Below, piece after piece: positions 32,384 to 42,331 of a stretch of 64,000 nucleotides of DNA. The notes beneath the pieces were generated by a model. That model searched no databases, was not told where the DNA came from, and was given only the letters and a program-made list of their open reading frames with translations. The position numbers and the translations under genes were made by a program. Source of the DNA: Micromonospora sp. WMMD1155 (lineage in GTDB: Bacteria > Actinomycetota > Actinomycetes > Mycobacteriales > Micromonosporaceae); assembly GCF_029581275.1 (NCBI RefSeq), contig NZ_CP120742.1, forward strand, positions 3,766,001 to 3,830,000. The letters are read 5' to 3'. Numbering within the stretch: position 1 is the stretch's first letter; each line of letters begins with the position of its first letter.

Positions 32384-34449
32384 GACGCCTCCTCGGTGGC
32401 CGCCTGGATGGCTGTGATCGCCACCGTGTTGACGATGTCCGGCACCAGCGCGCCGCGGGACAGGTCGTTGACCGGCCGCCGTAGGCCCTGCATCACCGGG
32501 CCCACGGCGACCGCCCCGGCGGAGCGCTGCACGGCCTTGTAGGTGTTGTTGCCGGTGTTCAGGTCCGGAAAGATGAAGACCGTGGCGTGACCGGCGACCG
32601 GGCTGCCCGGCAGCTTCGTCGCCGCCACCGCCGGGTCGATCGCCGCGTCGTACTGGATCGGTCCCTCGACCAGCAGGTCGGGTCGGCGTTCCCGGACCAG
32701 CGCGGTGGCCGCGGCGACCTTCTCCACGTCCTCGCCCGCGCCGGAGCTGCCGGTGGAGTACGACAGCATGGCCACCCGGGGTTCGATGCCGAACCGGGCG
32801 GCGGTGTCGGCAGAGGAGATCGCGATGTCGGCGAGCTGCGCGGCGTCCGGATCGCGATTGACCGCGCAGTCGCCGTAGACCAGCACCCGGTCCGCGAGCA
32901 GCATGAAGAAGACGCTGGAGGCCACCGAGACCTCCGGCACGGTACGGATGATCTCGAACGCCGGCCGGATGGTGGCGGCGGTGGTGTGCGTGGCGCCGGA
33001 GACCATCCCGTCGGCTCGTCCGGTCGCCACCATCAGCGTGCCGAAGTAGTTGGGCTGCGCCACGATGTCGTGCGCCAACTCGGCGGTCACACCCCGGTGG
33101 GCGCGCAGCCGCGCGTACTCGACAGCGAAGTCGTCCCGCCAGCCGCTGGTGACCGGGTCGACCACGTTCGCGTCGCCCAGGTCGATGCCCAGCTCACGGG
33201 TTCGCCGGGCGACGTCGTCCGGTCGCCCGAGCACTGTCAGCTCGGCCACCCCACGGCGCAGCAGGATCTCCGCCGCCCGCAGGATCCGGTCCTCGGTACC
33301 CTCCGGCAGCACCAGGTGCCGACGGTGCGAACGGGCCCGGTCGATCAGCTCGTTCTCGAACATCAGCGGGGTGACCCGGGTGGAGCGGCTGACCCGCAGC
33401 CGACGGGCCAGGTCGTCGGTGTCCACGCAGCGCTCGAACGCGCCCAGGGCCGCCTCCACCTTGCGCGGGTTGGCGGCGCTGGGCCGACCCTCGATCCGGC
33501 TGGACGCGGCCACCGTGTCGTAGCTGTCGCTGCCCACGGAGAGCACCGCCAGCCCGGTGTTCAGACCCTCCACCAACCGCATGACCCGGGGATCGGGCTG
33601 CTCGCCGAGGGTGAGCACCAGACCGGCGACCGACACCTGCCCGGCCACGTGCGCGGCGCTCGCGGCGACGAGCAGGTCGGCCCGGTCCCCGGGGGTGATC
33701 ACCAGGGCGCCCTCGGTGAGGTGGTCCAGCAGGGTCGGCACATGTGCCGCACCGACCACGAAGTCCAGCACGTCCCGGCCGAGTGCGGCGTCGTCCCCGG
33801 CCAGCAGGGTGGCGCCGAGCGCCGCCGCCACCTCGGCCACCGTCGGCGCCGACACGCTCGGCACCTCCGGGATGGCGTACGCGGGCACCGGCAGGTCCGG
33901 CAACGTCATCGGCTCGGTCACCCGGTTGGCGATCACCGCGAGCACCGTCGCGCCCAGGTCGGCCAGGTCGTGGTACGCCCTGCGCACCGCCGCCGCCACC
34001 GCCGTCGGCTCCTGACCGAAGCCGTCCACCACCGGCACCACGACACTGCCGAACTCGATGGCCAGCCGGGCGTTGAAGGCCAACTCCCGAGGGTGGGCCG
34101 GGTCACCCGGGTCGTCGAAGTCGCTGCCCACCACGACGACCGCCGGGCATTGCCGCTCCACCGCCCGGTACCGCTCGACGACGGCGGAGATCAGTTCCTC
34201 ACGCCGGCCGTCGGCCACCAGTGTCGCCGCCTCGGCGTAGGTGGCCCCGGCCAGGTCGGCGAGCGGCACCTCGACCCGGTAGCGCTCGCTGAGCAGGGCG
34301 AGGATCGGGTCCGCGCCGCTGGACGCGACCAGCGGTCGGAACACGCCGATCCGCCCCACCTGCCGCGACAACAGTTCGGCCAACCCGAGTGCGACGGTGG
34401 ATTTCCCCCCGCCAGAACCAACGCTGGTCAGGTAAACACTCCGAGCCAC
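32380..34449 (-). CDS. pta: Phosphate acetyltransferase Pta (long, three-domain form)
   Basis: Converts acetyl-CoA and phosphate to acetyl phosphate. The 689-residue protein has an N-terminal BioD-like P-loop domain (SVGSGGGKSTVALGLA), a central DRTGG domain and a C-terminal phosphotransacetylase domain (HLVLPEGTEDRILRAAE, MVSGATHTTAATIRPA, FPDLNTGNNTYKAVQR). Domain order and length match the long actinobacterial and enterobacterial type. GTG 34449 follows a G-rich tract. Confidence 0.95.
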   Translation of the reverse strand: MARSVYLTSVGSGGGKSTVALGLAELLSRQVGRIGVFRPLVASSGADPILALLSERYRVEVPLADLAGATYAEAATLVADGRREELISAVVERYRAVERQCPAVVVVGSDFDDPGDPAHPRELAFNARLAIEFGSVVVPVVDGFGQEPTAVAAAVRRAYHDLADLGATVLAVIANRVTEPMTLPDLPVPAYAIPEVPSVSAPTVAEVAAALGATLLAGDDAALGRDVLDFVVGAAHVPTLLDHLTEGALVITPGDRADLLVAASAAHVAGQVSVAGLVLTLGEQPDPRVMRLVEGLNTGLAVLSVGSDSYDTVAASSRIEGRPSAANPRKVEAALGAFERCVDTDDLARRLRVSRSTRVTPLMFENELIDRARSHRRHLVLPEGTEDRILRAAEILLRRGVAELTVLGRPDDVARRTRELGIDLGDANVVDPVTSGWRDDFAVEYARLRAHRGVTAELAHDIVAQPNYFGTLMVATGRADGMVSGATHTTAATIRPAFEIIRTVPEVSVASSVFFMLLADRVLVYGDCAVNRDPDAAQLADIAISSADTAARFGIEPRVAMLSYSTGSSGAGEDVEKVAAATALVRERRPDLLVEGPIQYDAAIDPAVAATKLPGSPVAGHATVFIFPDLNTGNNTYKAVQRSAGAVAVGPVMQGLRRPVNDLSRGALVPDIVNTVAITAIQAATEEAS

Positions 34450-34471
34450 AACCCCACCCCCACCCCACACT

Positions 34472-34533
34472 CGGTGATCAAGACGTTTGCGTCAGTTCCG
34501 GCCCCCATGGTGACCGAAAGCTCTTGATCACCG
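34472..34533 (-). terminator. Imperfect long hairpin between the DUF6104-like gene and pta
   Basis: CGGTGATCAAGA (34472-34483) pairs perfectly with TCTTGATCACCG (34522-34533), with partial pairing further in. It is only 23 bp upstream of the pta start on the minus strand, so it may end the upstream transcript or regulate pta. Its sequence is unrelated to the four 80-bp elements. Confidence 0.55.
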
Positions 34534-34547
34534 GGGGTGGAACGGAA

Positions 34548-34733
34548 TCATGCGTCGTCGTCGTCGGGGTCGTCTAGGCGGGCCAGGTAGGTGGCGAGGC
34601 GTTCGATGGGGGTCTCGAACTCGGGGTTGAGGTCGACGAAGTCGCGCAGGCGTTCGCCCAGCCACTCCAGGGTCACCTGTTCGTCGCCCCGGCGCTCGAC
34701 CAGTTCCTCGATGCCACGGTCGGTGAAGTACAT
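34548..34733 (-). CDS. Conserved small acidic protein (DUF6104-like)
   Basis: A 61-residue protein starting MYFTDRGIEELVERRGDEQV and ending in an Asp run (LDDPDDDDA). The middle LEWLGERLRDFVDLNPEFETPIERLATYLARL is highly patterned. I recognise it as the short actinobacterial family I recall as DUF6104, often next to kgd. ATG 34733 lies on the same strand downstream of kgd. Function unknown. Confidence 0.82.
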   Translation of the reverse strand: MYFTDRGIEELVERRGDEQVTLEWLGERLRDFVDLNPEFETPIERLATYLARLDDPDDDDA

Positions 34734-34782
34734 GGGTTCGTCCTCGTGCTCGGCCCGGCGCGTGGCCGGGCGGGTGGACCGA

Positions 34783-34829
34783 CGCGAGCCGGGGCAGGAC
34801 CGTGGGGAACGGCCCTGCCCCGGCTCGCG
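34783..34829 (-). terminator. Hairpin terminator after kgd
   Basis: A perfect 16-bp stem (34783-34798 with 34814-34829, right arm CCTGCCCCGGCTCGCG) with a 15-nt loop, 15 nt downstream of the kgd stop. Confidence 0.85.
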
Positions 34830-34843
34830 CGGTACGGGTCAGG

Positions 34844-37800
34844 TCACGGGCGGGGGAGAGCCGCCTCGATCAGCGCGGTCTGCTCGACATCGTGGGTCTT
34901 GGCCGACCCGACCGCCGGGGCGGCCGCGGCCGGGCGGGAGATCCGCCGCAGGCGTACGTCGGTCAAATGCTCCAGCAGGTTGAGCGCGACGAACGACCAG
35001 GCACCCTGGTTGGCCGGCTCCTCCTGCACCCAGGCGAAGTCCTCCGCGTTCGGGTACTGCGCCAGGGCGGCCCGGATCTCCTCCACCGGCAGCGGGTACA
35101 GCTGCTCGATCCGGAGGATCGCCGTGTCGGTGACGCCGCGCTCCTGCCGGGCCTGGAACAGGTCGTAGTAGACCTTGCCCGAGCAGAGCAGCACCCGCTT
35201 CACCGCCTCCGGCGCCGGGGCTGCCGTGTCGCGCAGCACCGGCTGGAAGGTGCCGGTGGTGAAGTCCTCCACCGAGGAGACGCAGAGCTTGTGCCGCAGC
35301 AGCGACTTCGGCGTGAACACCACCAGCGGCTTGCGCTTGGGCGACAGGGCCTGGCGGCGCAGCAGGTGGAAGTAGTTCGCCGGGGTGGTCGGGATGGCCA
35401 CCCGCATGTTGTCCTCGGCGCACATCTGCAGGAACCGCTCCGGCCGGCCGGAGGTGTGGTCCGGGCCCTGGCCCTCGTGGCCGTGCGGGAGCAGCAGGGT
35501 GACGGCGGAGCGCTGGCCCCACTTCACCTCACCCGAAGAGATGAACTCGTCGATCACCGACTGGGCGCCGTTGACGAAGTCGCCGAACTGGGCCTCCCAG
35601 GCGACGAGGGCGTTGATGTTCTCCACCGAGTAGCCGTACTCGAAGCCCATCGCCGCGTACTCGCTGAGCAGCGAGTCGTGCACGAAGAACCGGGAGCGCT
35701 CGCCGTCGCCGGTGAGCGACTTGAGCGGCAGGTAGTCGTCCCCGGTGCGGGAGTCGACGACCGAGGCGTGCCGCTGGACGAACGTGCCGCGCCGCGAGTC
35801 CTGACCGGCGAGCCGGACGGTGACCCCGTCGTGCAGCAGTGCCCCGAACGCGATGATCTCGCCGTAGCCCCAGTCGATGTTGCCCTCGGTGGACATCTTG
35901 GCCCGCCGGTCGAGCAGCTGCTGGATCCGCTTGTGCGGGGTGAAGCCCTCCGGCAGGTTGATGTGCGCCTCGCCGATGGCCTTGATCACGGACGCGTCGG
36001 TCGCGGTGTCGACCTGCGGCTCCGGCTCCTCCTCGCGGCGCGGGCGGTTGAGCTGGCGCGGTGCGGAGGCGGCGTCCCGGGTGGCCTTGAAGACCTTCTC
36101 CAGCTGCGCCTGGTAGTCGCGCAGCAGCTCCTCCGCGTCCTCCACGGTGATGTCGCCCCGACCGATCAGCTCCTCGGTGTAGAGCTTGCGGACCGAACGC
36201 TTCGAGTCAATGATCTTGTACATCTGGGGGTTGGACATCGACGGGTCGTCGCCCTCGTTGTGCCCGCGCCGGCGGTAGCAGACCATGTCGATCACGACGT
36301 CCTTGTTGAACGTCTGCCGGTATTCGAACGCCAGCCGGGCGACCCGGACCACGGCCTCGGGGTCGTCGCCGTTGACGTGGAAGATCGGCGCCTGGATCAT
36401 CCGGGCCACGTCGGTGCTGTAGAGGCTGGACCGGCTGTACTCCGGGGCGGTGGTGAAGCCGACCTGGTTGTTGACCACCACGTGCACGGTGCCGCCGGTG
36501 CGGTAACCGCGCAGCTGCGACAGGTTGAGGGTCTCGGCCACCACGCCCTGACCGGCGAACGCGGCGTCGCCGTGCACCGCCAGCGGCAGCACGGTGTAGC
36601 CCTCCAGCTTGAGGTCGATCCGGTCCTGCTTGGCCCGGACGATGCCCTCCAGCACCGGGTCGACGGCCTCCAGGTGCGACGGGTTGGCCACCACCGACAC
36701 CTTGACCGCGTGCTCGCCGTCGGGGGTGGTGAACTTGCCGTTCTGACCCAGGTGGTACTTCACGTCGCCGGAGCCCTGCGTGGAGCGCGGGTCCAGGTGG
36801 CCCTCGAACTCCGAGAAGATCTTCTCGTACGGCTTGCCGACGATGTTGGCCAGCACGTTGAGCCGACCCCGGTGGGCCATGCCGATCACGACCTCGTCCA
36901 GGCCGCTCTCCGCGGAGGACTCCAGGACCTCACCGAGCAGCGGGATCAGCGACTCGCCGCCCTCCAGCGAGAACCGCTTCTGGCCCACGTACTTGGTCTG
37001 CAGGAAGGTCTCGAACGCCTCGGCGGCGTTGAGCCGGTTGAGCACGTGCTTCTGCTCGTCGGCGGACGGCTTCTCGTACTTGCGCTCGATGCGCTCCTGG
37101 ACCCAGCGCCGCTCCTCCGGGTCCTGGATGTGCATGTACTCGATGCCGACCCGGCGGCAGTACGAGTCGCGCAGCACGCCCAGGATCTCGCGCAGCTTCA
37201 TCCGCTGCCGGCCGGCGAAGCCGTTGACCGGGAACTCCCGGTCCAGGTCCCATAGGGTGAGGCCGTGCTGGAGAACGTCCAGGTCCGGGTGCTTGCGGAT
37301 CTTGAATTCCAGCGGGTCGGTGTCGGCCATCAGGTGGCCGCGCACCCGGTACGCGTGGATCAGCTCGTGCACCCGGGCGGTCTTGTTGATCTGGCCCTCG
37401 GAGCTGACCGCCACGTCACGCATCCAGCGCACCGGCTCGTACGGGATGCGCAGCGCGGTGAAGATCTGGTCGTAGAAGCCGTGCTCGCCCAGGATCAGCT
37501 CGTGCATGACCTTGAGGAACTCGCCGGACTGCGCGCCCTGGATGATCCGGTGGTCGTACGTGCTGGTCAGCGTGATGATCTTGCTGACGGCCAGCTCGGC
37601 CAGGGTGGCCTCGGACATGCCCTGGTAGGGCGCCGGGTACTCCATCGCGCCGACGCCGATGATCGCGCTCTGCCCCTGCATGAGCCGCGGCATCGAGTGC
37701 ACGGTGCCGATGCCGCCCGGGTTGGTCAGCGAGATCGTGGTGCCGGAGTAGTCCTCCATGGTCAGCTCGTTGCGCCGCGCCCGCCGGACCACGTCCTCGT

Positions 37801-38605
37801 ACGCCTGCCAGAACTGCCGGAAGTCCATCTGCTCGCAGCCCTTGATGGAGGGGACCACCAGGTTGCGGCTGCCGTCCGGCTTGGCCAGGTCGATCGCGAT
37901 GCCGAGGTTGACGTGCGTCGGGCGGACCACCGCCGGCTTGCCGTTGGCCTCGGCGAAGGAGTTGTTCATCTCCGGGTGCGCGACCAGCGCCCGGACCATC
38001 GCGTACCCCACCAGGTGGGTGAAGCTGACCTTGCCACCACGCCCCCGGGCGAGGTGGTTGTTGATCACGATGCGGTTGTCGACCAGCAGCTTCGCCGGGA
38101 CCGCGCGGACGCTTGTCGCGGTGGGCACGCTCAGCGAGGCGTCCATGTTCTGGACGATCTTCGCGGCGACGCCGCGCAGCGGCGTGGTCTGCGGACCGTC
38201 CGCGGTCGGCGCGGCGGCCTTGGCGGCCGGCTTGGCCTTCTCCGGCGCGGCCTTGGGCGCGGCCGGAGCAGCGGCGGCGGGCTTGGCCGGCGCCGACTGG
38301 GTGGTGGCCGGCTTCGCGTCGGCCGGCGTGCTCGCCGTCTTCGCGGGGGCGCTCGGCTGGCTGACCTTGGCGGCGGCCTCCGGCTGGCCGTCCGGCTCGG
38401 GAGCGGCGGCCGGCTTGTCCGACGACTCGGCCCCCCGTGGGGTGGCCGCTCCGGGCGCCGGCCGGTAGTCGGCGAAGAAGTCGTGCCAGGCCGAATCGAC
38501 GCTCGTTGGGTCGGCGAGGTAGCGCTGGTACATCTCCTCGACGATCCACTCATTCGGGCCGAAACCCGCTAGTGGGTTCTCCTGCGAAGTCTGCTGGGTC
38601 GACAC
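34844..38605 (-). CDS. kgd: Multifunctional 2-oxoglutarate dehydrogenase / decarboxylase Kgd
   Basis: TCA-cycle enzyme in which an E2-like succinyltransferase domain is fused to a thiamine-diphosphate E1 decarboxylase, as in mycobacterial KGD and corynebacterial OdhA. The 1253-residue protein begins with the subunit-contact segment [20 protein letters not shown], then an Ala/Pro/Lys linker with no lipoyl domain. The acyltransferase domain ends at the catalytic [10 protein letters not shown] near residue 375. E1 motifs are [38 protein letters not shown] and [23 protein letters not shown] 38605 is the start. In relatives the inhibitor GarA/OdhI controls it. Confidence 0.97.
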   Translation of the reverse strand: MSTQQTSQENPLAGFGPNEWIVEEMYQRYLADPTSVDSAWHDFFADYRPAPGAATPRGAESSDKPAAAPEPDGQPEAAAKVSQPSAPAKTASTPADAKPATTQSAPAKPAAAAPAAPKAAPEKAKPAAKAAAPTADGPQTTPLRGVAAKIVQNMDASLSVPTATSVRAVPAKLLVDNRIVINNHLARGRGGKVSFTHLVGYAMVRALVAHPEMNNSFAEANGKPAVVRPTHVNLGIAIDLAKPDGSRNLVVPSIKGCEQMDFRQFWQAYEDVVRRARRNELTMEDYSGTTISLTNPGGIGTVHSMPRLMQGQSAIIGVGAMEYPAPYQGMSEATLAELAVSKIITLTSTYDHRIIQGAQSGEFLKVMHELILGEHGFYDQIFTALRIPYEPVRWMRDVAVSSEGQINKTARVHELIHAYRVRGHLMADTDPLEFKIRKHPDLDVLQHGLTLWDLDREFPVNGFAGRQRMKLREILGVLRDSYCRRVGIEYMHIQDPEERRWVQERIERKYEKPSADEQKHVLNRLNAAEAFETFLQTKYVGQKRFSLEGGESLIPLLGEVLESSAESGLDEVVIGMAHRGRLNVLANIVGKPYEKIFSEFEGHLDPRSTQGSGDVKYHLGQNGKFTTPDGEHAVKVSVVANPSHLEAVDPVLEGIVRAKQDRIDLKLEGYTVLPLAVHGDAAFAGQGVVAETLNLSQLRGYRTGGTVHVVVNNQVGFTTAPEYSRSSLYSTDVARMIQAPIFHVNGDDPEAVVRVARLAFEYRQTFNKDVVIDMVCYRRRGHNEGDDPSMSNPQMYKIIDSKRSVRKLYTEELIGRGDITVEDAEELLRDYQAQLEKVFKATRDAASAPRQLNRPRREEEPEPQVDTATDASVIKAIGEAHINLPEGFTPHKRIQQLLDRRAKMSTEGNIDWGYGEIIAFGALLHDGVTVRLAGQDSRRGTFVQRHASVVDSRTGDDYLPLKSLTGDGERSRFFVHDSLLSEYAAMGFEYGYSVENINALVAWEAQFGDFVNGAQSVIDEFISSGEVKWGQRSAVTLLLPHGHEGQGPDHTSGRPERFLQMCAEDNMRVAIPTTPANYFHLLRRQALSPKRKPLVVFTPKSLLRHKLCVSSVEDFTTGTFQPVLRDTAAPAPEAVKRVLLCSGKVYYDLFQARQERGVTDTAILRIEQLYPLPVEEIRAALAQYPNAEDFAWVQEEPANQGAWSFVALNLLEHLTDVRLRRISRPAAAAPAVGSAKTHDVEQTALIEAALPRP

Positions 38606-38810
38606 GGCCGGTAATCGCCTCTTTCACGCGGGTTTGTGTGGCACGCGGTGTGTCCCTCGCGCCCGATTAGGAGCGCGGACTGGACGGTTCCCAGGCTACG
38701 CCGTACCGATCCCGCAGGCATTTCCGCCTCGGTCCCGTGGCCGGTTTCACAGAAGATGCCAGAAGTTCACCAACCGCTGCGTGCTCGGTCGGCGACTGCT
38801 AAGGCGGACC

Positions 38811-38848
38811 GTACCGGGGTGGCGGCTCGGCCGTCGCCACCCCGGTAC
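38811..38848 (-). terminator. Hairpin terminator after the ABC transporter genes
   Basis: GTACCGGGGTGGCG (38811-38824) pairs perfectly with CGCCACCCCGGTAC (38835-38848) around a 10-nt loop, 3 nt downstream of the permease stop. The other 200 bp between here and kgd show no gene. Confidence 0.85.
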
Positions 38849-38851
38849 CGG

Positions 38852-39676
38852 TCAGGAGATGTCGCGTCGACGCATCAGCAGGGTGCCGACCACGCCGGTC
38901 ACCACCGCGTACCCGATCAGCACGGCCGCGCCGGCCCAGCGCGGCGGGTTGCCCGGGATGTCCGCCCCGGTGACCATCAGCGACGAGGCCAGCGACGGCA
39001 CCAGCAACTGGAGGTTGTTGATCCAGTCACCCCACCGCTCGGCCAGGATGGCGATCACGAAGATGGCGCCGATCGAGCCGCCCAGGTAGAGCAGGATGCC
39101 GGTCACCGTGGCACCGATCTGGCTGCGCAGCAGCACGCCGATGCCGACGCCGAACACCGCCCAGAGCAGGTACGCGAGCAGGTTCAACCCGATCGCCCGC
39201 CACGCCGCGTCGTTGCCCAGTTGCGAGTCGAGCCCGACCGCGTTCAGCACCGCCGAACCGGCGACCAGGTTGAGCGCGGTGGTCACCAGCCAGAACAGCA
39301 GCGCCAGCACGCCCGCCGCGACCAGTTTGGCGGTCATCACGGCGGTGCGGTGCGGGTTGGTGAGGAACGTGGTGGTCACCGTCTGGTGGAAGAATTCGCT
39401 GGTCACCACGATGATGCCGAGCAGCATCACGATCAGCAGGCCGAAGAACTGCCCGGTGGTGAAGAGGTTCGAGGAGAGCGCGTCCGCGCTAGCCGCCACC
39501 GCCAGGGTGTCGGCCTGGTCGGCCGGTACGTCGCTGAGGTTGCCGTTGGTCAGGGTGTCGGCCTGCAGCCAGTTGATCAGCAGGGTGAGCGCCCAGAGCG
39601 GCAGGCTGATCAGCGCGAAGATCCACCAGGTGTTGGTCGTACGGATCTTGAGCAGCTCGGATCGGACCAGGTTCAT
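38852..39676 (-). CDS. ABC transporter permease (ABC-2 type)
   Basis: A 274-residue membrane protein with six predicted helices. It starts MNLVRSELLKIRTTNTWWIF, the common pattern of ABC-2 permeases in actinobacteria, and contains a long external loop (TNGNLSDVPADQADTLAV) after helix 1. ATG 39676 overlaps the stop of the ATPase gene. The two form an exporter of unknown substrate; such pairs often act on antibiotics or lipids. Confidence 0.9.
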   Translation of the reverse strand: MNLVRSELLKIRTTNTWWIFALISLPLWALTLLINWLQADTLTNGNLSDVPADQADTLAVAASADALSSNLFTTGQFFGLLIVMLLGIIVVTSEFFHQTVTTTFLTNPHRTAVMTAKLVAAGVLALLFWLVTTALNLVAGSAVLNAVGLDSQLGNDAAWRAIGLNLLAYLLWAVFGVGIGVLLRSQIGATVTGILLYLGGSIGAIFVIAILAERWGDWINNLQLLVPSLASSLMVTGADIPGNPPRWAGAAVLIGYAVVTGVVGTLLMRRRDIS

Positions 39677-40608
39677 CGGATGCCCGCCTTTCCGGCCGTC
39701 AGCTCCAGGAAGACCCGTTCCAGATCGGGCCGTTCGGTGGTCAGTTCGTGCAGCTCCACGCCGGCGGCGAGGGCGGCGCGGCCGATGGTCGGCGCGTCCA
39801 CCCCGGAGACCAGCAGCACGCCCTGTTCGTCGACGTTCACCGTCGCCGACTGCGCCTTGAGCGCGGTGGTCAGCGCCTCGGCCTGCGGCGTACGCACCCG
39901 GACCTGCGCGCCCTGCGCCATCGACCCGAGCACCTGGTCGACCGGACCCTGCCGGATCAACTGGCCGGCGGCGATGATCACCACGTCGTCGGCGAGCAAC
40001 TGCATCTCGGACAGCAGGTGGCTGGAGACCAGCACCGTACGGCCCTCGTGGGCGAGGTTCTTGAGGAACCCGCGCATCCACCGGATGCCCTCCGGGTCGA
40101 GCCCGTTGGCCGGCTCGTCCAGGATCAGCACCCGGGGGTCGCCGAGCATCGCCGCGGCGATACCGAGCCGCTGCTTCATGCCCAGCGAGTAACCCTTGAA
40201 CTTGCGCTTCGCCGCCGGGGTCAACCCGACCAGTTCCAGCACCTCGGCGGCCCGCTGCTTGGGCAGTCCGGCCGCCGCGCAGATCACCCGCAGGTGGTTG
40301 ATGCCGGTGCGGCCCTTGTGCGCGCTGGACGCCTCCAGGATCGCGCCGACGTGCCGCAGCGGGTCGGCGAGGTCGGCGTACCGGCTGCCGCTGATGGTGG
40401 CCGTGCCGGCGGTCGGCGTGACCAGGTTCAGCAACATGCGCAGCGTGGTGGTCTTACCAGCGCCGTTCGGGCCGAGGAAGCCGGTCACCCGCCCCGGCGC
40501 CACGGTGAAGGACAGGTTGTTCACCGCCCGGACGTTCTTGTACTGCTTCGTCAGACCGGACACCACGATCTGACCGTCGCTGGTGGGGCTTCTCTGCCCG
40601 TCAGTCAT
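39673..40608 (-). CDS. ABC transporter ATP-binding protein
   Basis: A 311-residue ATPase. Walker A GPNGAGKTTT, signature YSLGMKQRLGIAAAML, Walker B VLILDEPANGLDP and switch His in VSSHLLSEM. The C-terminal 90 residues form the accessory domain seen in drug-resistance type exporters (DRR/BcrA). ATG 40608 is the start. It precedes the permease with a 4-bp overlap. Confidence 0.93.
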   Translation of the reverse strand: MTDGQRSPTSDGQIVVSGLTKQYKNVRAVNNLSFTVAPGRVTGFLGPNGAGKTTTLRMLLNLVTPTAGTATISGSRYADLADPLRHVGAILEASSAHKGRTGINHLRVICAAAGLPKQRAAEVLELVGLTPAAKRKFKGYSLGMKQRLGIAAAMLGDPRVLILDEPANGLDPEGIRWMRGFLKNLAHEGRTVLVSSHLLSEMQLLADDVVIIAAGQLIRQGPVDQVLGSMAQGAQVRVRTPQAEALTTALKAQSATVNVDEQGVLLVSGVDAPTIGRAALAAGVELHELTTERPDLERVFLELTAGKAGIR

Positions 40609-40749
40609 CGTTCTCCTCCCGTGCGTGGCGCTGAGGTACGCCGTGGCACAGCGTGACGGCCCAATGCAACAAGGTCAATCAGGCGCGGTCCGTATGTCCT
40701 GATCCGTCTCAGGGTGGAGGCGGGTCATCCCTGCGGTTGACGACCAGGA

Positions 40750-41397
40750 TCAGCGGGCGATCCAGGTCGCCCGTGCCGCGCCCAGCAGCGCGCCGTCCGG
40801 GCCGTACAGGCTGGTGTGCACGAGCGCCTTGCGCCCGTCCACGCCGAGCAGCGCCCCGGTCACCACGCACTCGTCGCCCGGAGCCGGCAGCGCCGCGACC
40901 ACGGCGGCGATCCGGCCCAGCAGGTACGGGCGGCCCGGCGCGAGCACCGTCCACCCGCCGGGGCAGTCCAACGCCGCCCAGACCGTGGCCTCGCCGACCT
41001 GCTCGGGGGCCCGGAACGGCGCGGCGGTCCGACCGTCCGGCAGCCGACCGGGGAAGATCCGCAGCCCGTCCGGGCGCTGCGGCCCGCAGACGTAACAGCC
41101 GGGGAACGGATGCTCGACCAGCCCGGGGTAGCGGGTCGCGGCGGCCACCGCGGTCTCCAGGTCGACCGGGGGTACGACGGCGTCGACGGCCCCGGTCGGG
41201 CGTACCTCCGCCACCAGGTTCCCGGCCGGATCCCGGACCTCGCCGTCGACAAGGCTCAGCTCGGTCTCCAGTGGTGGTGGCCGGCGTAGCGTCACCTCGA
41301 CCGGTCCGGTGCCGCCCGCCGCGGCGGCGAACACCCCCGCGCTCCATCCGCCGTTGCCGGAACCGGTGGGCCCGTTGTAGCGGGACTCGATGCGCAT
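40750..41397 (-). CDS. Thioesterase-like (hot-dog fold) protein
   Basis: A 215-residue protein resembling acyl-CoA thioesterase/maoC-like hot-dog proteins. GPTGSGNGGWSAGVFA provides a helix-start motif, CYVCGP is a conserved Cys pair, and VWAALDCPGGW and VTGALLGVDGRKALVHTSLY fill the second half. I do not recognise a defined family. ATG 41397 is divergent from the acyltransferase pair 157 bp away, so a link to acyl-chain metabolism is plausible but unproven. Confidence 0.7.
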   Translation of the reverse strand: MRIESRYNGPTGSGNGGWSAGVFAAAAGGTGPVEVTLRRPPPLETELSLVDGEVRDPAGNLVAEVRPTGAVDAVVPPVDLETAVAAATRYPGLVEHPFPGCYVCGPQRPDGLRIFPGRLPDGRTAAPFRAPEQVGEATVWAALDCPGGWTVLAPGRPYLLGRIAAVVAALPAPGDECVVTGALLGVDGRKALVHTSLYGPDGALLGAARATWIAR

Positions 41398-41554
41398 CGT
41401 CGACCTCCGTGTGGCGTACCGGCGTCCCCGCCGGCCGTCCCGGCAGCCTCGCACGCCCGGAAGCCGGCGCTGCTCGCGGTCTCGCCTGCCGGCGTTCATC
41501 CGATCGACACCGGTGGTCCCCGTGGATGGCAACCCGGGCACCTACACAGATTCC

Positions 41555-42331
41555 ATGGCCGTTCTGCATGCCGCTGGCACACCCCTGAAGACCAGCGGAT
41601 ACACCCTGCTGATCGCCGACGACCCCACCCAGGTCGCGGCCGCGCAACGCCTGCGCCACGAGGTGTTCGCCACCGAACTCGGCGCCACCCTCCGTCCCGG
41701 CCAGGCCGGGTTGGACGTGGACCCCTTCGACGCGTACTGCGACCATCTGATCGTCCGCGAGGACAGCACCGGCGCGGTGGTCGGCACCTACCGGCTGCTT
41801 CCCCCCGGCCGCACCGACCGGCGGTACGCCGAGGACGAGTTCGACCTCACCGCGCTCGACTCCCTCCGCGACGACCTGGTGGAGACGGGCCGGTCCTGTG
41901 TACATCCGGACCACCGCTCCGGTGCGGTGATCAACCTGATGTGGGCGGGCCTCACCCGCTACCTGCACCTGCGCGGTTCCCGCTGGCTCGGCGGCTGCGC
42001 CTCGGTGCCGGTGGACGACGGTGGGCGGACGGTCGCCGAGGTCTGGGCCCAGGCGCAGACCCGGCACCTGTCGCCGCCGCCGCTGCGAGTCCGCCCGCTG
42101 CGCCCCTGGTTCGCCGAGTCGGCCGCCGCCGCGCCGGTGACCGCCGCCGAGCCGGCCGGGCGCGTCGTGGTGCCGCCGCTGCTGCGGGGGTACCTCCGGC
42201 TCGGCGCGTGGATCTGCGGCGAACCGGCGTACGACAGCGACTTCCGGTGCGCGGACTTCTACGTGCTCTTCTCGCTGGACCGGATGAACCCGCGATACCT
42301 GCGGCACTTCCTGGGCGGGGAGCAGCGGTGA
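41555..42331 (+). CDS. OlsB-like acyltransferase (GNAT fold)
   Basis: A 258-residue protein of the PF13444-type GNAT group that contains ornithine N-acyltransferase OlsB. QRLRHEVFATELGA, DHLIVREDSTGAVVGTYRLL, ETGRSCVHPDHRSGAVINLMW and RYLRLRGSRW-like regions are family-like, and SLDRMNPRYLRHF closes the protein. Its stop overlaps the start of a PlsC-type acyltransferase, matching the OlsB-OlsA layout for ornithine lipids, membrane lipids without phosphate. ATG 41555 is chosen; longer frames upstream lack homology. Confidence 0.8.
   Translation: MAVLHAAGTPLKTSGYTLLIADDPTQVAAAQRLRHEVFATELGATLRPGQAGLDVDPFDAYCDHLIVREDSTGAVVGTYRLLPPGRTDRRYAEDEFDLTALDSLRDDLVETGRSCVHPDHRSGAVINLMWAGLTRYLHLRGSRWLGGCASVPVDDGGRTVAEVWAQAQTRHLSPPPLRVRPLRPWFAESAAAAPVTAAEPAGRVVVPPLLRGYLRLGAWICGEPAYDSDFRCADFYVLFSLDRMNPRYLRHFLGGEQR

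Noticed and set aside
34802..37255. 817-codon plus-strand frame
   Set aside because: It is the antisense shadow of kgd and shows no protein motif.
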